DNA of 64,000 nucleotides from Apoda limacodes (lineage: Eukaryota; Arthropoda; Insecta; Lepidoptera; Limacodidae), in the NCBI GenBank assembly GCA_946406115.1, contig OX291549.1, forward strand, positions 26,001,901 through 26,065,900, given 5' to 3'. Made by a program: the position numbers and the translations under genes. The first letter of the stretch is position 1; each line of letters begins with the position of its first letter. Positions 22,601 to 33,729 of the stretch are shown here, in pieces. The notes beneath the pieces were generated by a model that saw only the letters and a program-made list of their open reading frames with translations, made no database searches and had not been told where the DNA came from.

Positions 22601-25600
22601 ACAATTTTATGTTATTTCCATTTTAATTTGGTTTACCTATGTATCCTGTAATTGAGCATCATCAGTCCCAAGGATTTTTATCATTTACATAGTCTGAAAT
22701 ATTGTAGTATGCCTTTTTACAAAGTACCTGCTTGATAAAAGATTTAAATTTACTTATTGCTAGATTTTGAATTTTATTGGGAACTTTGTTGTAAAAGTGT
22801 ATACTTTGCCCCATAAAAGCGTTACTTATTTTGTGTAGACGTGTATCATGCACCAACAGCTTATTTTTACTTCTATTATTTACTTTGTGAACGTCACTTT
22901 TCTTGCTGAAACTATTGATATTTTTATGTACATATAAAAGATCTTCATATATGTACTGCGACACTAAAGTTAAAATTTTCACTTCCCTAAACCTATCCTT
23001 CAGAGATATCCTAGATCCTAATTTATAAATAGCACGAATTGCCCTTTTTTGTAACAAAAATATTGTATGTACATCAGCAGTGCTACCCCACAATAGGATA
23101 CCATATGTCATTAAACTATGGAAATAGCTAAAATATACTATTTTTGCAGTGTCGACATCGGTCAATTGTCTTATTTTCTTGATCGCTTCTCGGCCCTCTG
23201 TGAGTGTACTTTCGCGCTTTTCAACGCGCCCATAACGCGAATTTTATCGAAGCGATACTGTGTGTTTTTGTGTGTGAGTGTGTGTTCTCGTAGTCGCGGA
23301 ACTACAACGCATAGTGGTGTCCTTTTGCTTGGCTCTTTGACTGACGCTGATTCGCCCGGCCTGAGCCCGGCTTTGGGTGGATCGCTAGTGTAGTATTTCC
23401 GCCTCAGCGGTTCGCTACTCCGCGCATTCTCGCGTTTAAGTATCGATTGCGTTCCAGTTTGTAAGAAATCCAGTTCCGAGTGCTCAAGGGCTGGTGGGTG
23501 AGATCGTTGAGCTCTTTTCAGAGTTGCGGCCTACCTAAACGTTTCTGAATTAAATAACGTCTCGTTGCTCGGGGGGAAACCTAACGGTGACAACGTTTCT
23601 CCGGCCGTAGGAGTAGGTGTTAGGTACACACCAAGCAATCCGTAGTAAACGCTCAAAGCGCCTAGCGCTTCACCGTCCCCGTCCACCTCGGCGGCCAGCC
23701 CTGAGCCAGCCGCCATGGACGCCACCCCCACCGCCACCTCTTCGCAGGCCGATTGTCCCACTTCGGGACGGAAGTTAAAAACTCCGCTCCCTGTTGTCAT
23801 CAAAGACAAAGGGAAAACATTGCAAACGCGATGAAGGCCAAGCGTATTAATTATACGCCGCGCTCGGCATCAAAGTGCAGGTTCCGACACCGACAGATTT
23901 CCGCAATCTGACGGCCTTTCTTACGGCTCAGAAATACGAGTACCACACGTACTCGCTGCCCGAAGAACCCGTGATCAGGGCAGTTATAAGGGGAGTCCCT
24001 AAGGAATTCTCCCTATGATTGGTTAACCTTTTACAGACTAAAACGAGACCTATTGGTCTCAAAAAACTAGAACGGAAAGAAATGTATCTTAGTTAATGAG
24101 CAACGTATTTCCTGTAATCATTATACCAATTAGTATTGAACAAGTTTCATAGCTGATTCTAGTAAGCAAATTTAATCATAAGTATTATGAGCTTTAAACT
24201 TAGTTGAATGTACTATTGTAAATTGGTTAGTATAGTCTTGGTTCATGGTTATATTGACCAAGATCTTAGTTGATTTCGTTTATGTAGTCATTGTATAATT
24301 ATCAACCGTATGTGACCGGCAGTCTCGACGGAAGGGGTGACTGTCAGACTGATCTATCGTCGGTTAGGGGGCCTAGCTCTTAAGAGGAACAAGTTTAATC
24401 TACTATAAAATTAGTGAAATATTACTGCTAAGGGATTAGATGGAAATAAAAGAAAAAGATTGTAGTGTCACCCGGGGTCGCGACGCTATCTTTTGTTGCA
24501 AACACCACGAAATCACCCACCGATATATCCTTTTTCACTACGTTTCACTTCTGTCCTTTCAAATGTTCAATAACTTCACTATATCAAACACGGTCACTAA
24601 ACGCGTCACTAAAAGTTTTTTGGGTTCCGTGCCTCAAAAGGAACAAAGGAACCCTTATAGGGTCACTTTTTTGTCCGTGTGTCTGACCCTTTTTCTCAGG
24701 AACGCGTAAAGGTATTAAGTTTAAATTAATATCAAAAACTAAAACTAAATAAGATATACAGTCTCTTGAAGCTGTAAAAAAATCAAATTTTTAAGTCAAC
24801 GCAATAAAAAATACTTGTTGTACTAATTAAAAAACCTTCCTTGGCGTGTGCACAACAATTTACCAAAATTTAAATCCAAACGTTAAACCCCTAGTACGCG
24901 AGTCCGACTCGCACTTGACCAGTTTTTTCTTTCTCAGAAACCTTCCCCGGCGTGTGTACAACTTACTAAAATTTCATTACAATCGGTTTACCGGTAGTCC
25001 GACTCGCACTTGACCCTCTTTTCTTACATGAAAACTTTGCTCTAACAATAACAAACACAACAAAAAAAGAATTACCCAAAAGGTCCCACCGTTCTCGAGT
25101 TTTTGTACTAACGCACGTCAATTATTGATTTTGATTATAAAAATGTTATTATAAATAAAATAACAGTATTTATAGTTATGTATATATAATGTAATGTTTG
25201 TTACGTACCCATATGTACTCGTATGTTAGCAAGAATTGACTATATTTATTTATATTAAAATACTTTTTATGCGCCAACGTCTGACTCAAAGGCCATCGGG
25301 TCTACGACAAAAATGACCTGCCCATTACCACTTCAGTTTGCCATTGAATAATCAATGGCCTATTTCGGTCACTTTAAATTCTTCATCTGATCATATCCCT
25401 CAAAAAAACTCCAAGCAATACCCTTTCCATAGCCCGCTTAGCGACTTTCTGCTTGTGGATCAGGCCAACTACCAGCGTCCACGTTTCCTCGGCATAGGTC
25501 ATCATGACCTCATTATAAGAGTTAGCCTTAAAACTCTTAAAAACATGTATATACGAAACAAAATATAAGTGATTTTTCCTATTTCTGTTATCAGAATCTA

Positions 25601-28600
25601 TCTATATTCAAACTCCAAAAATACAGTAGCATCATTGATGCATAAGACATATTTGGCAGTAGCATTCAAAATAAAAAACAGTGACCCTTTTACTCTTTTA
25701 ATCTTTCACCTGTTTTCAACAGTACTGCACGTAGGCGCAAGACGCGCTGGGAACTGCAGAGTGATCTATATATATATAGATCTATAATCTCTGTTTCGGC
25801 AAGGTCATTCAAATAACCTGCAGCCCCAACGCTAACTATACAGACATAATTTATGTATCGTAAATCTTACCTTTGCCGAAGACTTGACACTTTGTATCGT
25901 AATAAGCATCACTGGCGTTAACTTTGCAGATGAACGGCCGTTGGTAGTAGCATTCCTTTGGCTGCACTTTCCAGGTGTTCGTCACCACTTTACATTCGTC
26001 GCTGTCTGATCCTGGAAAAGTAATCATATTATATTGCTAGAAATAAAATAATACATTATTGTCGAGGCCGTGAGCTATTGCTGGATGAGTAGAGTTTGAA
26101 GAACGAACCGTAAGGTCCGTCCGTCAATAATATGAATTCAGTAATGGTCTCAAATACAACAAGTAGAGTCTACTGCTACCATCAAATACAAAAACGTAAT
26201 AACTTTTCGAAATCGACGATAAAACATGAAAATGTTATTTTGACAATCCTTGAATTTTATTTTACCATTTGGTTTTTTAGTTTTAGTATTTTTATTATAT
26301 TTATTATTATTTCGTTGCTCGAACGCATTACTTAAAAAATAAAAGATAAAAATGTAATGATTATTAGAATCATAGTTAAGTAATACTACTCTATTCAAAC
26401 CGACTTGTTGACTCGATTCTTGGCACAGAAATAGTTGAAGCATCATTCTTTCAAATTTTTGCTGGAAAATTAATTTTCAATTTTCAATGGGTACAATTTC
26501 TTAATGTCACTACGAAACGACCACATGCACACAGCACAAAGATCACAGGCATATTCAGATGCCATTAAATTAATTAAGTAAATTTTTATTATACGCGTGT
26601 AAAGTCGCGGACAATAAACAAGTAAGAAATACGAAAGTACCAGGTAAATGGACATTTAAAAGAAGCTGGAGGAAATTTGCTTCCACCATTTTTTTTACTG
26701 TTCAAAACGTCATATTTCAATAATTATTCACGATAAATATTACAATTTTGGTAGGTACATTATGTTAGTTATCATTTTTGCAATCTAAAGTCCTTTGAAA
26801 CCTATTTGTTTTTTAATCAATTGAGTATTCACTTTAGTTTACTCCTAACTTGTCAACAGTTTGGATTCGCAAGGGTTTGGGTCGCTCGAAAACTTATCCA
26901 GAACATATTTAATGCTTGAGAAGACTCGATGGATGCCTTGGGTGTTTTCTGTGATCTATCTAAGGCATTTGATTGCATTCAACATGAAACTTTAATCATC
27001 AAATTTTAACGGTATGGTATTAAAATTGGTGTTCTACAGGGTTCCATTCTTGGGGCATTCCTATTTCTTATATACATTGATGCTTTGTCTATGGGTTTTA
27101 AAATATAGTCATGAGATAATGTGGTTTGCAGACGACACACCACTTTTATTTACCCTTTTCACTTGAAAAACGCGAAAGTGTTTTAAATAATGTTAACAAC
27201 TGTCTGACCAAAGTTGTCTTCTGGTTCTACATGAATTATTTACGAAAAATAGTAAGAAAACCAATACTATTAAATTTTTTACACCAAATGTTAATGACGT
27301 AAGAACCAGGGTACTTATAACCATAAGCAGTATTAGGAAGCAGTAAGAAATTGTAAATAAAACGTATTATTAGGTATTACCCTTGACCCGAAGCGATTTA
27401 CTTCATTGGGGCTTAAAAATATACAGGCGAATAGGCTTAGTTCTGCAGCATTCGCGGTTAAAAAGATTTGTCTTTGTTCTTTGATTTGTTTTTACGGACG
27501 AAGGTACTGACCGAATCGTATTTTAAAGCGTGATGTCTGACGGTATTTTACTATGGGGACACGCAGCTCATTCAAAAAATGTTTGTACTGCAGAAGAGGA
27601 CTGTTCGAGAAATTTACAATCTATCCCATAGACACTCTTTAAGAGATTAATTTAAGGCAATCAAGGTCTTACCTTACCGTATCAGTATTATTAGATAATT
27701 TTTTTTTCATAAAAATATTGATCGCTTTAAAATACAATAACAAATAGCGGTATTCATAATCTTTATACTCAAAATAAACACAAACTTGCTGTGATCCACA
27801 CAAAGCTTAAGAAAATCGATTAATCATTGATTGGACAATGAACCTTTTTTAAAAATAAAATCTCTGCAGAAGTATGTCAATTAAACTTAAAAAAGCTTAT
27901 TAAACAATTAAAGACTACCTTGATGATAAAAATGCAGTTCTTAAAATTATGTTAAAAAAATGTTTTTTTGTTAACATAATTTATTTGATATTTTTTATTG
28001 ATTAATTAAAATTAAAAGAGTGACTCCTTGAGAGTTTTTCTTGCCGTTTCTTCTCACTAGAACGCAGTTTTGACTTCGAAGCGGTAGTAACTAGTAACTT
28101 ATACGTTATTGACTTCAAAAAAGTGATATCCTATTTTTGCGAAATAAAGCATTTGAATTTGCTAAAGGCTTCGTACCTCTAAGCTTTGATTTTCGTAGTT
28201 TCTCAGAAATTTAAGTCCTCTACTGGTTTACAGCTGTTTCCTACTATATAAGCTATCTTTCTATGTAAAAAAAATCACATTTCTTGTCAAAATATCCTAA
28301 AAAATACACTAACAATATTATGAATTTAAACCAATTAAAACTATATATAATATTTTGATGTCTGTGATGCTGGTTCTTACATACCATTAGCAAGAGGAAT
28401 GTTAAATACTCACCAGATGGTGTCACTTTTTCAGATTTAAACGAACGTTCGTCATCTCCTATCCATGCAACCTCGAGGTCAGGATACTGCTCCAACATAG
28501 AGAGCGCCTGCGCCACGTCCACGTTGGAACTGACAGTCATGAGTTGAGCTCCCTCCATGCTGCAGACCTCGAGAGCATATGACTTGGTATTCATCTCCAC

Positions 28601-31600
28601 ATGTAACTTGTAGAATGCCTTTGCCTCTGAATTGTACTTATAGTCCAAACGGAACTGCTGTGCTTGCGTCAGCGCTAAAGCATGTAAAAATTAATTGACA
28701 GTCATTCCAATCACATGAAAATTATTAATGTAACCAGTTACTTTTGGTAAGCCTAGTTGCCTCTGTATTTTAGACGTCTTTATAAAAGGTCATTGTTAAT
28801 AAGAAACATCAGTCATAATAATATTAAATTATATGCATGTATATGTTACTGTAAATGCACGAATTACGGTAAATCCTAAGATTTAAGAGTAAAACCTAAG
28901 ATTTACTAACTTTTAATGGTAAAAGCCCGAACGATTTTGCGATTCCCACTTTTACCAGCATACACTTGGTAAGTCTTAGGATTTACATTAAAGGCACAGT
29001 AAATGTTAAAAAGACATGTTATAACGTGTTGGGCGTTGTGTTCGTGGATGGTCTGCACCCGCACCGTCTCCACTCGCCGCAGTTGATTGCTGTTTGTATT
29101 TTTGATGTCTTAAAGTACCTTGTGAATCAAAATGCGTGTAAAACATAGATTTCATGAAATAATGGACGAGCTCGTGGCAAACAAAAATGACAATAACTTT
29201 TATCTCGATAAGGACAAATACGTAAAGTGTTGAGGGAAAGTAAAAACTGCAAAGAACGTGAAAAAAAGGAAGCTGTTCATTACAGGCGTAGAAAGCGCTA
29301 TGATATTTTGAATATAGGCGGCGAAGAAAAGCTAATTGCGCTGATGAAGGAAGAAAATGGGGAAATTAAGTATTACGTTTGTTACGACGATTTATTCGAC
29401 TTTCTTGACGAAACGCATGTTGCTGTTGGACACAGTGGAAGGACAAGGATGCTTAAATAATGGAACCGCAAGTATTAAAATATAACAGTTTAGGCTATCA
29501 TGACTTATTTAAAGCTCTACCAACCATGTCGAAAGAAACAGAAAACCTAGAAAAAGGGCATTGTCATCAAGCCAATACTTCACAGTAAAATGAACTTACG
29601 TTGTCAAGTAGATCTCAAAGACCTACAAACCAACCCTGGCGGAAATAGTTTATCTAGACCATCTCACTAAATTCGTGATCCTTCGTGAACTTAAAACGTG
29701 ATATTTTCACCACTTTTGGAGCGCCGAACATCCTTCATTCCGATAATGGTCGGGAATTTTGTAACCCAATAATTGAAAGTTTATGCTCTATGTGGCCAGA
29801 CGTAAAAATCGTACATGGAAAGCCAAGACATAGCCAGAGTCAAGGATCAATCAAGACATTAAAAAAATGTTCAGTACGTGGATGGAAACAAATCAGTTAT
29901 CAAAATGGTCAGAGGGCTTGAAATTTATCCAGGGCATGAAATATAGAGCATATCACGAAGTAATTAAATGCTCCCCTTACGAAGCAATGTTTGGTAGTCC
30001 AATGAAAATAAGCATTGCAACGTCAGCAATTCCTAAAGATATGATTGGAATTTTAAATTCTGATGAAGATTTGGAAAATTTGTTGCATTCCCAAAAAATG
30101 CGGAACAAAAAATTATTGTCGATAGTATAATTGAACAGGACAAGGAAGACAACGTTGTTGAAAATGAGTCTGAAGGGGAGGTAAACTGTGACAATGTAAG
30201 ATATGAAACACAAGAAAATGAAAAGATTTTAATCGAGAAGATGAAGGACCATCAAATTAATAATAATATCAATGTAACGATTCAGAGACAGACAACGAAT
30301 CTCATGCTCAAGAATATCCAATGACGAAGACAATAGAAGCTGTGCTGACAATAAGAACCAAAGCAAAATTTAATTTGGTACACCAAGCTGAAAAAATGAA
30401 AGCTGATATATATTTAAATATGAAAGCTGGCCAAAATGTAAGACTGAAAGTACCTGACATTGACAGAGCTAAAACTGACCCTAAAAGCATTATTGCAGTT
30501 GTGATAGATGTAAAGGACAGTGAGTTTTACCATTCGGGTACCAAAATTGGAGTATTAAAGAAAAACACAGAACACACAGAATCAGTTTACCTCATGCTCT
30601 GAAGATTTTATAAAAATAGAAGAAATTGACAAAGATAAAGAAGTGAGCCTTCAATAAGTTGTTGGTAATTGTCGTTGACTGGAGGACAAGGATTAAAAAA
30701 TGTAACTGTCTCAAAAAAGTCCAAAAAAAATGACCCATTTTCATAAATCCTTACATTTCCCAACCCATGTCGGTAAATCCTAAGACTTTCTCTTAAACCT
30801 TAGGATTTACCGTAGTTCGAGCTTTTACAGTAACATAAACATATGTTTTTTAACATATCTGTTTGTTTTTGTTTTGAATATTTTTATTCCTTATTATTTT
30901 ATTTTTGTATTCGAAGATCTTTTTTTTGAATATATTATGTATATTTTTTAAGACATAATGTTATTATTAAAAAGAAATAAATTACATACATACAGATATA
31001 TTTATATACGATGGGGAAAAAAGGTTCTCGAGTGGCGACCACGGATCGGAAGACACAGCGTGGATCGACCACCTACCAGATCAGTGGACAGATGATCAGG
31101 GCAGAGCCGCAGGAAGTGGATGGACGAAGGTGGCTTAGGACCGGCCGTTGTGGAGACATAAAGGGGAGGCATACGTTCAGCAGTGCTGAAACGAACGAAC
31201 GAACCTTTTTGAATTCTGAAAGGCTCCGGTAACTTTGCAACCCGAATCTCCTTTTATGAGGGCGATATAGGCCAGAAAGCGAATTTCTGTAATTCTAACG
31301 TTGTGTATGTGGATGTACTATAAATCACTAGATAATCTCATATACATTACTATGAGATATATATGTTATATACTTTTTAAGTAATTTATACCGTAATGAC
31401 GCTTTGAAACTTTAAATTTTTTGTATGGAATTTAACGTTATTACCGTTTTGTAGTCACATTTTTTGACTTTTCGCTACAACTTAGAGTATATGTACTAGA
31501 TAACAAGCTATTCTAATTATTTAACCAACTTTCATTACAAGCAAATGCAAAACACGCTTTAAATATTTGCACAAGTGTTGAAACAACGGTCACTTCCAAA

Positions 31601-32592
31601 ATTTTTATTGCATTAAATACAATAAATGAAAATCATTCAGTAAGGTAATGCAGTAGACAAAAGTAAGTTTTATAACAATTATTTTTTTATGCTTTAGATG
31701 CTATAGTTTACCCACAAAATTTGCACAAAAACGGCGTATTTTCGCGGTCTAGCCTATACCCTAGCTTTAAATGCAAATACGAATCAAATAGGAAGTACAG
31801 GAATCACTAGTTACATTTCATTCATCTTTCTTCCCGGAGATACAGATTAAAGAGGCTTTTCAAAGATGTAAAGACAATCCCTAACTAGGTAAGGTGGTAT
31901 GCCGTCGGGCCGAAAGAGCGCTTGGGCTTGAGGCAGCGCGAGCTCAATTTAATTCTCAATCATTCGTTGTTGATCTTGTCCTTCAATCAAGGTTGATTGA
32001 GTAGCATCCCTGCTGTTAGTGCTGCCACTTTCTTCGACAAATCACACAAAGCAGTCTCTAACTTCGCACTGGCCGTATTTGCCGAGGAATGGAATAAAAT
32101 CACAGAAGCTACTACGTTAATTTACTTATTGCACTTAAACACTGTTCTTTTCATTTCACATTAAATTTAAAACTCCAAAATGAAGAAAAATAAGAAATAT
32201 TGTTATCATTATATTTAAATTTTTTTAGTCATGAGAACAACGTAAACTGTGTTATTACAGCAAAGTAGCTTTAAAGCAAAGCGAAGTAGAATTAGTTATA
32301 GAAACAAACTTTACATTGTTGCATTAGTGAAATAAAAGGTAAAAATAAAAACGTTGGCTGTCTAACAATGCTCATATACACCACAGCTACAAAGATTTTT
32401 GTTTAACTTAAGTAAATGCATATATGAAGCCCTATCTATCTATTCACATTCAAAAAAATTGTGTACGTGAAAAAAACATATCTTATATCTATTGTGTGGT
32501 GAACCTTAAATAAATTAGAACAAAAAAAAATATAGAGTTAATAGTCACTTACTGAAAAACGCAAAAATAACACATTTCACGTATTGCTCCAT
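19683..32592 (-). CDS. Two-domain C-type lectin (immulectin-like), CTL-B
   Basis: The exons, in reading order, are 32553-32592, 28414-28674, 25871-26011, 20250-20510 and 19683-19858. All introns are phase 1 with GT-AG ends, and the product is 292 residues. It begins MEQYVKCVIFAFF, with probable signal cleavage after TLTQA. CRD1 keeps Cys51, 107, 121 and 129 (PFICKV) but has no EPN/QPD segment and has TWKV at the WND position. CRD2 has GSCYRIPKIAL, EPN at 250-252, Cys260, FND at 270-272, Cys275 and Cys283, and a longer tail ending TSVSS. CRD1 is four codons longer around residue 95 than in CTL-A, the linker exon is two codons longer, and CRD2 has WW where A and C have WWW. Introns 1-3 are full of transposons. 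It is likely secreted and mannose-type, inferred from EPN. Confidence 0.93.
22110..22351 (+). pseudogene. 5' part of a Jockey-like LINE, split by another insertion
   Basis: GC-richer sequence (GTGCACCGTGGAGTGTTGAC, CCGCGATTCTTGG) resembles the untranslated leader that continues at 23176. It appears to be one LINE leader interrupted by the minus-strand LINE tail between them. It lies in CTL-B intron 3. Confidence 0.4.
22352..23170 (-). pseudogene. LINE 3' end (RT C-terminus and UTR), CTL-B intron 3
   Basis: The minus-strand frame 23165-22662 (167 residues) begins in the late RT domain (KIVYFSYFHSLMTYGILLWG), then has LQKRAIRAIYKL, SQYIYEDLLYVHKN, FYNKVPNKIQNL and the tail KKAYYNISDYVNDKNPW. 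The 3' UTR ends in a TTTGACTTTGACTTTGACTT-type repeat at 22358-22378. The same family occurs at 26880-28165 and 41523-42205. It is 5'-truncated, as is typical of LINE insertions, and the frame is still open, so it is relatively young. Confidence 0.85.
23176..24018 (+). pseudogene. Jockey-like LINE leader and start of ORF1
   Basis: A GC-rich leader is followed by ATG at about 23713. The frame MDATPTATSSQADC, then LPVVIKDKGKTLQTR, hits a stop. The next frame reads KVQVPTPTDFRNLTAFLTAQ and YHTYSLPEEPVIRAVIRGVP, which is the start of the PRE_C2HC-type region of Jockey-clade gag. It breaks off near 24018, so zinc knuckles and ORF2 are missing. It lies in CTL-B intron 3. Confidence 0.75.
24615..25065. 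repeat. Tandem units with GTCCGACTCGCACTTG (Helitron-like interior)
   Basis: About 110-bp units repeat, with CAGAAACCTTCCCCGGCGTG, an ATTTACCAAAATTT-like stretch and AGTCCGACTCGCACTTGACC. The same unit, inverted or direct, is seen at 42415-42765, 58360-58460 and 60560-60750. The short frames through it are not genes. Confidence 0.6.
26880..28165 (+). pseudogene. Degenerate LINE with RT motifs, CTL-B intron 2
   Basis: RT motif A is seen as ALGVFCDLSKAFDCIQHETL (about 26930-26995), motif B as VLQGSILGAFLFLIYIDAL (about 27030) and motif C as MWFADDTPLL (about 27118). Further on come a CLTKVVFWFYMNYL-like segment, the LQKRTVREIYNLSHRHSL equivalent near 27580-27650 split between frames, and a tail like YLDDKNAV at 27915. 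The 3' UTR (AGTTTTTCTTGCCGTTTCTT) resembles that of the element at 22352. Frameshifts and stops are frequent. It is antisense to CTL-B. Confidence 0.8.
28844..30835 (+). mobile_element. Ginger-type DNA transposon, both ends present
   Basis: The left end TGTTACTGTAAATGCACG and the inverted right end TGTTACTGTAAAAGCTCG continue in parallel for about 65 bp, sharing TACGGTAAATCCTAAG and TTTAAGAG. Copies of GGTAAATCCTAAG and its inverse are repeated inside both ends (28875-28960 and 30755-30815), like transposase-binding sites. The interior encodes an integrase-like protein. A clean target duplication is not visible; flanks read GTATA and TAAAC. The element is 1992 bp, inside CTL-B intron 1. Confidence 0.85.
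29132..30660 (+). pseudogene. Ginger/KRBA2-like integrase-type transposase, broken
   Basis: The pieces in order are MRVKHRFHEIMDELVANK from ATG 29132, then a frameshift near 29225 and YYVCYDDLFDFLDETHVAVG (integrase zinc-binding H2C2 region). The start of the core with the first Asp, QVDL, is near 29620. Next are TTFGAPNILHSDNGREF (second Asp) and KPRHSQSQGSI, then FSTWMETNQLSKWSEGLKFI in the next frame, KCSPYEAMFGSPMKI, and a C-terminal domain NVRLKVPDIDRAKTDP. These match the Ginger transposase and its domesticated relative KRBA2. A small deletion after QGS removes the region of the third catalytic residue (Glu), and part of the core after the first Asp is missing. It cannot be active. Confidence 0.85.
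31010..31215 (+). pseudogene. LINE 3' tail (RTE-like), CTL-B intron 1
   Basis: One frame reads VLEWRPRIGRHSVDRPPTR, then KWMDEGG and stops. This corresponds to the end of a very common lepidopteran LINE ORF (WRPRxGRRSxGRPPTRW ... GSRWM). Stops and frameshifts are present. It sits between the Ginger element and the MITE. Confidence 0.65.
31258..31766 (+). mobile_element. TTAA-flanked piggyBac-like MITE, complete copy
   Basis: The left end GAGGGCGATATAGGC is preceded by TTAT, a likely decayed TTAA. The right end is the inverse of AGCTAGGGTATAGGC and is followed by TTAA at 31767. It is 509 bp without coding potential. At about 31558 it has ACGCTTTAAATATTTGCACA, the uninterrupted form of the site filled by a retrotransposon in the copy at 49703-53429. 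It lies in CTL-B intron 1. Confidence 0.8.
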
Positions 32593-32668
32593 TTCGAGAA
32601 GCTGGTGATACTAATAATCAACTGTTATTTAACTCAATTATACAGATAGTTCAAAGATTAACAATAAC
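32593..32668 (-). promoter_or_regulatory. CTL-B proximal promoter
   Basis: ATAGTTCAAAGATTAACA starts at 32646, exactly 54 bp upstream of the ATG, as in CTL-A. Between it and the ATG the sequence differs from CTL-A, so the block itself is what is conserved. Confidence 0.55.
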
Positions 32669-32689
32669 AAAAATATTATCGTACTATAG

Positions 32690-33095
32690 GTATATCGTCA
32701 TAATGAAAAAACCGTTTTGTAGAAATAAACTGTCTTGGGTTTTTTGTTTGTGTAACTGACGAACAATAGATTTTTGAACTCTTATTCAAACTAACTTATG
32801 TAATAAAAATCGTAAGTATCGTAAGTACCTTCCTATACTGTCATAATGGAAAAACGTTTGTACGTAAACTTTTTTGGGGTTCTTTTTATCTTGTGAGATT
32901 CACAAACAATATCTGTTTAATATAATATATTTAAGATCATAATTAAAGCATGTTAATCAAAATTTTATATTTAAGTCCTACATCATTACCTTTAATGAAA
33001 AAAAAGTTTGTTAGAAGTAAACTTCCTTGAGGTTTTTTCATCTTGTGAGATTCACGAACAGTAGTTATTTAAACTTTAATTCATACTGATAGTTT
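32690..33095 (-). repeat. Three degenerate upstream promoter-like units of CTL-B
   Basis: Segments at about 32690, 32835 and 32975 each carry (G)TCATAATGAAAAAACCGTTT or a variant, then GTAAACTT or similar, then CTTGGGTTTTT or GGGTTCTTTTT, and a segment like GTGTAACTGACGAACAA or GAGATTCACAAACAA. The same unit occurs once upstream of CTL-A (about 9550-9595) and CTL-C (about 59955-60010). The spacing of about 140 bp suggests tandem duplication of promoter DNA. Confidence 0.6.
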
Positions 33096-33606
33096 AATTA
33101 TTAACAATGATTAAAATATCATAGACTTAATACAGTGTCGTAGATACAGGACCTATTACAATAAATAATTTGGGGTAAGTGTGATGGTTAGCCTCCCAAG
33201 TGCACAATCATATGTTTGTCACTAGTCTGACAATTTGGCTGTAAAGGGGCATCGTCATATTAAATAACTAACACATTTTAATTATAAAGTCTGTTGGGAA
33301 GTATGTATTGTCATAGATAGATTATATGAATCTGAAACAAACAATAAAATAGTAGAATACTAATTGCTGCTGTAATCAAATATTTCATTTAGATTAGCCA
33401 ATTTTTTTTTTCTTAACTTTAACTTTTCCGGTATCGTTCTCAACTGCGCCAGATTTTTTGTGACGCAATGACAGTTTAAGTACCTACCTATTAATAATAC
33501 AAAAGGACCGCGTATCATTTCCTAGCCTTCGGAATATAACATTCTTTTTATTTCATTAGAAGTCCGATATCGATAAAAGGATTAAATTTCGTCTGTCAAA
33601 ACACAA

Positions 33607-33725
33607 CAAACTTATTTGACCCACTGCCAATGAACAAAAGTCAAAACTACAGTATAGCCATACGCCATATTAAAATAGTGTGAACTTACATGACACAGGC
33701 GACCGGACATCGGGTCTAAAAAGAT
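33607..33725 (-). mobile_element. Short MITE (GTCGCTAGTG family), inverted decayed copy
   Basis: Begins AACACAACAAACTTATTTGA and continues AAAACTACAGTATAGCCATA, the inverse of the copies at 1970, 6627 and 59771. The core motif is mutated. Confidence 0.5.
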
Positions 33726-33729
33726 TTTA

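Noticed and set aside
31011..31232. Independent 73-residue basic protein
   Set aside because: Another frame matches a common LINE C-terminus, so this frame is a shadow.
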